Source: Halisarca cf. caerulea (taxonomy: Eukaryota; Porifera; Demospongiae; Chondrillida; Halisarcidae). From it: 10,000 nucleotides of DNA. The stretch lies in the NCBI GenBank assembly GCA_963170055.1, contig CAUJGJ010000313.1, forward strand, positions 3,907,979 through 3,917,978, read 5' to 3'. The notes below the pieces were generated by a model. The model saw nothing but the letters and a program-made list of their open reading frames with translations, searched no databases and was not told the origin of the DNA. The stretch's first letter is position 1; every line of letters begins with the position of its first letter. A program made the position numbers and the translations under genes. Below, piece by piece: positions 1-10,000 of this stretch.

Positions 1-34
1 TATTTGTGGATAAAGTACGTGCATACATACGTAC

Positions 35-9927
<9,893 letters not shown>

Positions 9928-10000
9928 CTAAGGGGAAAAAGAAGTATTAATTTCAAGAGCTTCTCCTTGCCACACCTTATGCTCCCTCACTCACTAAAAT

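Noticed and set aside
9928..10000. Possible further TRRAP exon upstream of e1
   Set aside because: All minus-strand frames carry stops, and the phase needed to join e1 is not offered by the AAG|GTGTGG near 9975.

Overview
The window holds one recognisable gene: an internal, intron-rich part of TRRAP (Tra1 / Nipped-A family), read on the minus strand. I find 19 consecutive exons, called e1 (9831-9927) to e19 (35-127) in transcription order. Joined, they give 1,978 nt and 659 whole codons, all in frame. Every intron is GT-AG, every exon-exon phase matches, and there is no internal stop. The conceptual protein follows the N-terminal HEAT-repeat region of human TRRAP exon by exon, as judged from memory of the human protein. 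The match starts near human 'NKELYADF' and ends just after the segment around 'GPSITVEFSDC...LPMEK'. The true start codon, most of the HEAT/FAT region and the pseudokinase domain lie outside the window.

Organism: the split-gene structure, standard genetic code and a metazoan-like TRRAP point to an animal. Introns are short (110-1005 bp) and crowded with GTAC/TACGTA words, CA/TG microsatellites and small inverted-repeat elements. This suggests a marine invertebrate. A demosponge such as Amphimedon is my leading guess, but it is inference from the look of the repeats. There are no bacterial genes, RNA genes, CRISPR arrays or viral genes that I can support.

Layout from high to low coordinates (direction of transcription): e1; a 1-kb intron with a retroposon-like tail and a ~90-bp minisatellite; e2-e7 encoding conserved helical-repeat segments; e8 and the start of e9, a Ser/Gly/Gln/Pro-rich linker that stands where vertebrate TRRAP has a long proline-rich stretch; e9-e16, the best-conserved block; e17-e19. 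Introns between e9 and e10 and between e17 and e18 each carry a MITE-like element with TA-flanked terminal inverted repeats.

The most unusual aspect is how the repeats meet the splice sites. Several introns begin inside a (TG)n tract. One acceptor is formed by the end of a (CA)n tract, giving complementary tracts at the two ends of one intron. One minisatellite reiterates an acceptor-like sequence next to a real acceptor. Another reiterates the consensus donor GTAAGT seven times inside an intron, although none of the 19 real donors is GTAAGT. I see no new multi-gene system here.
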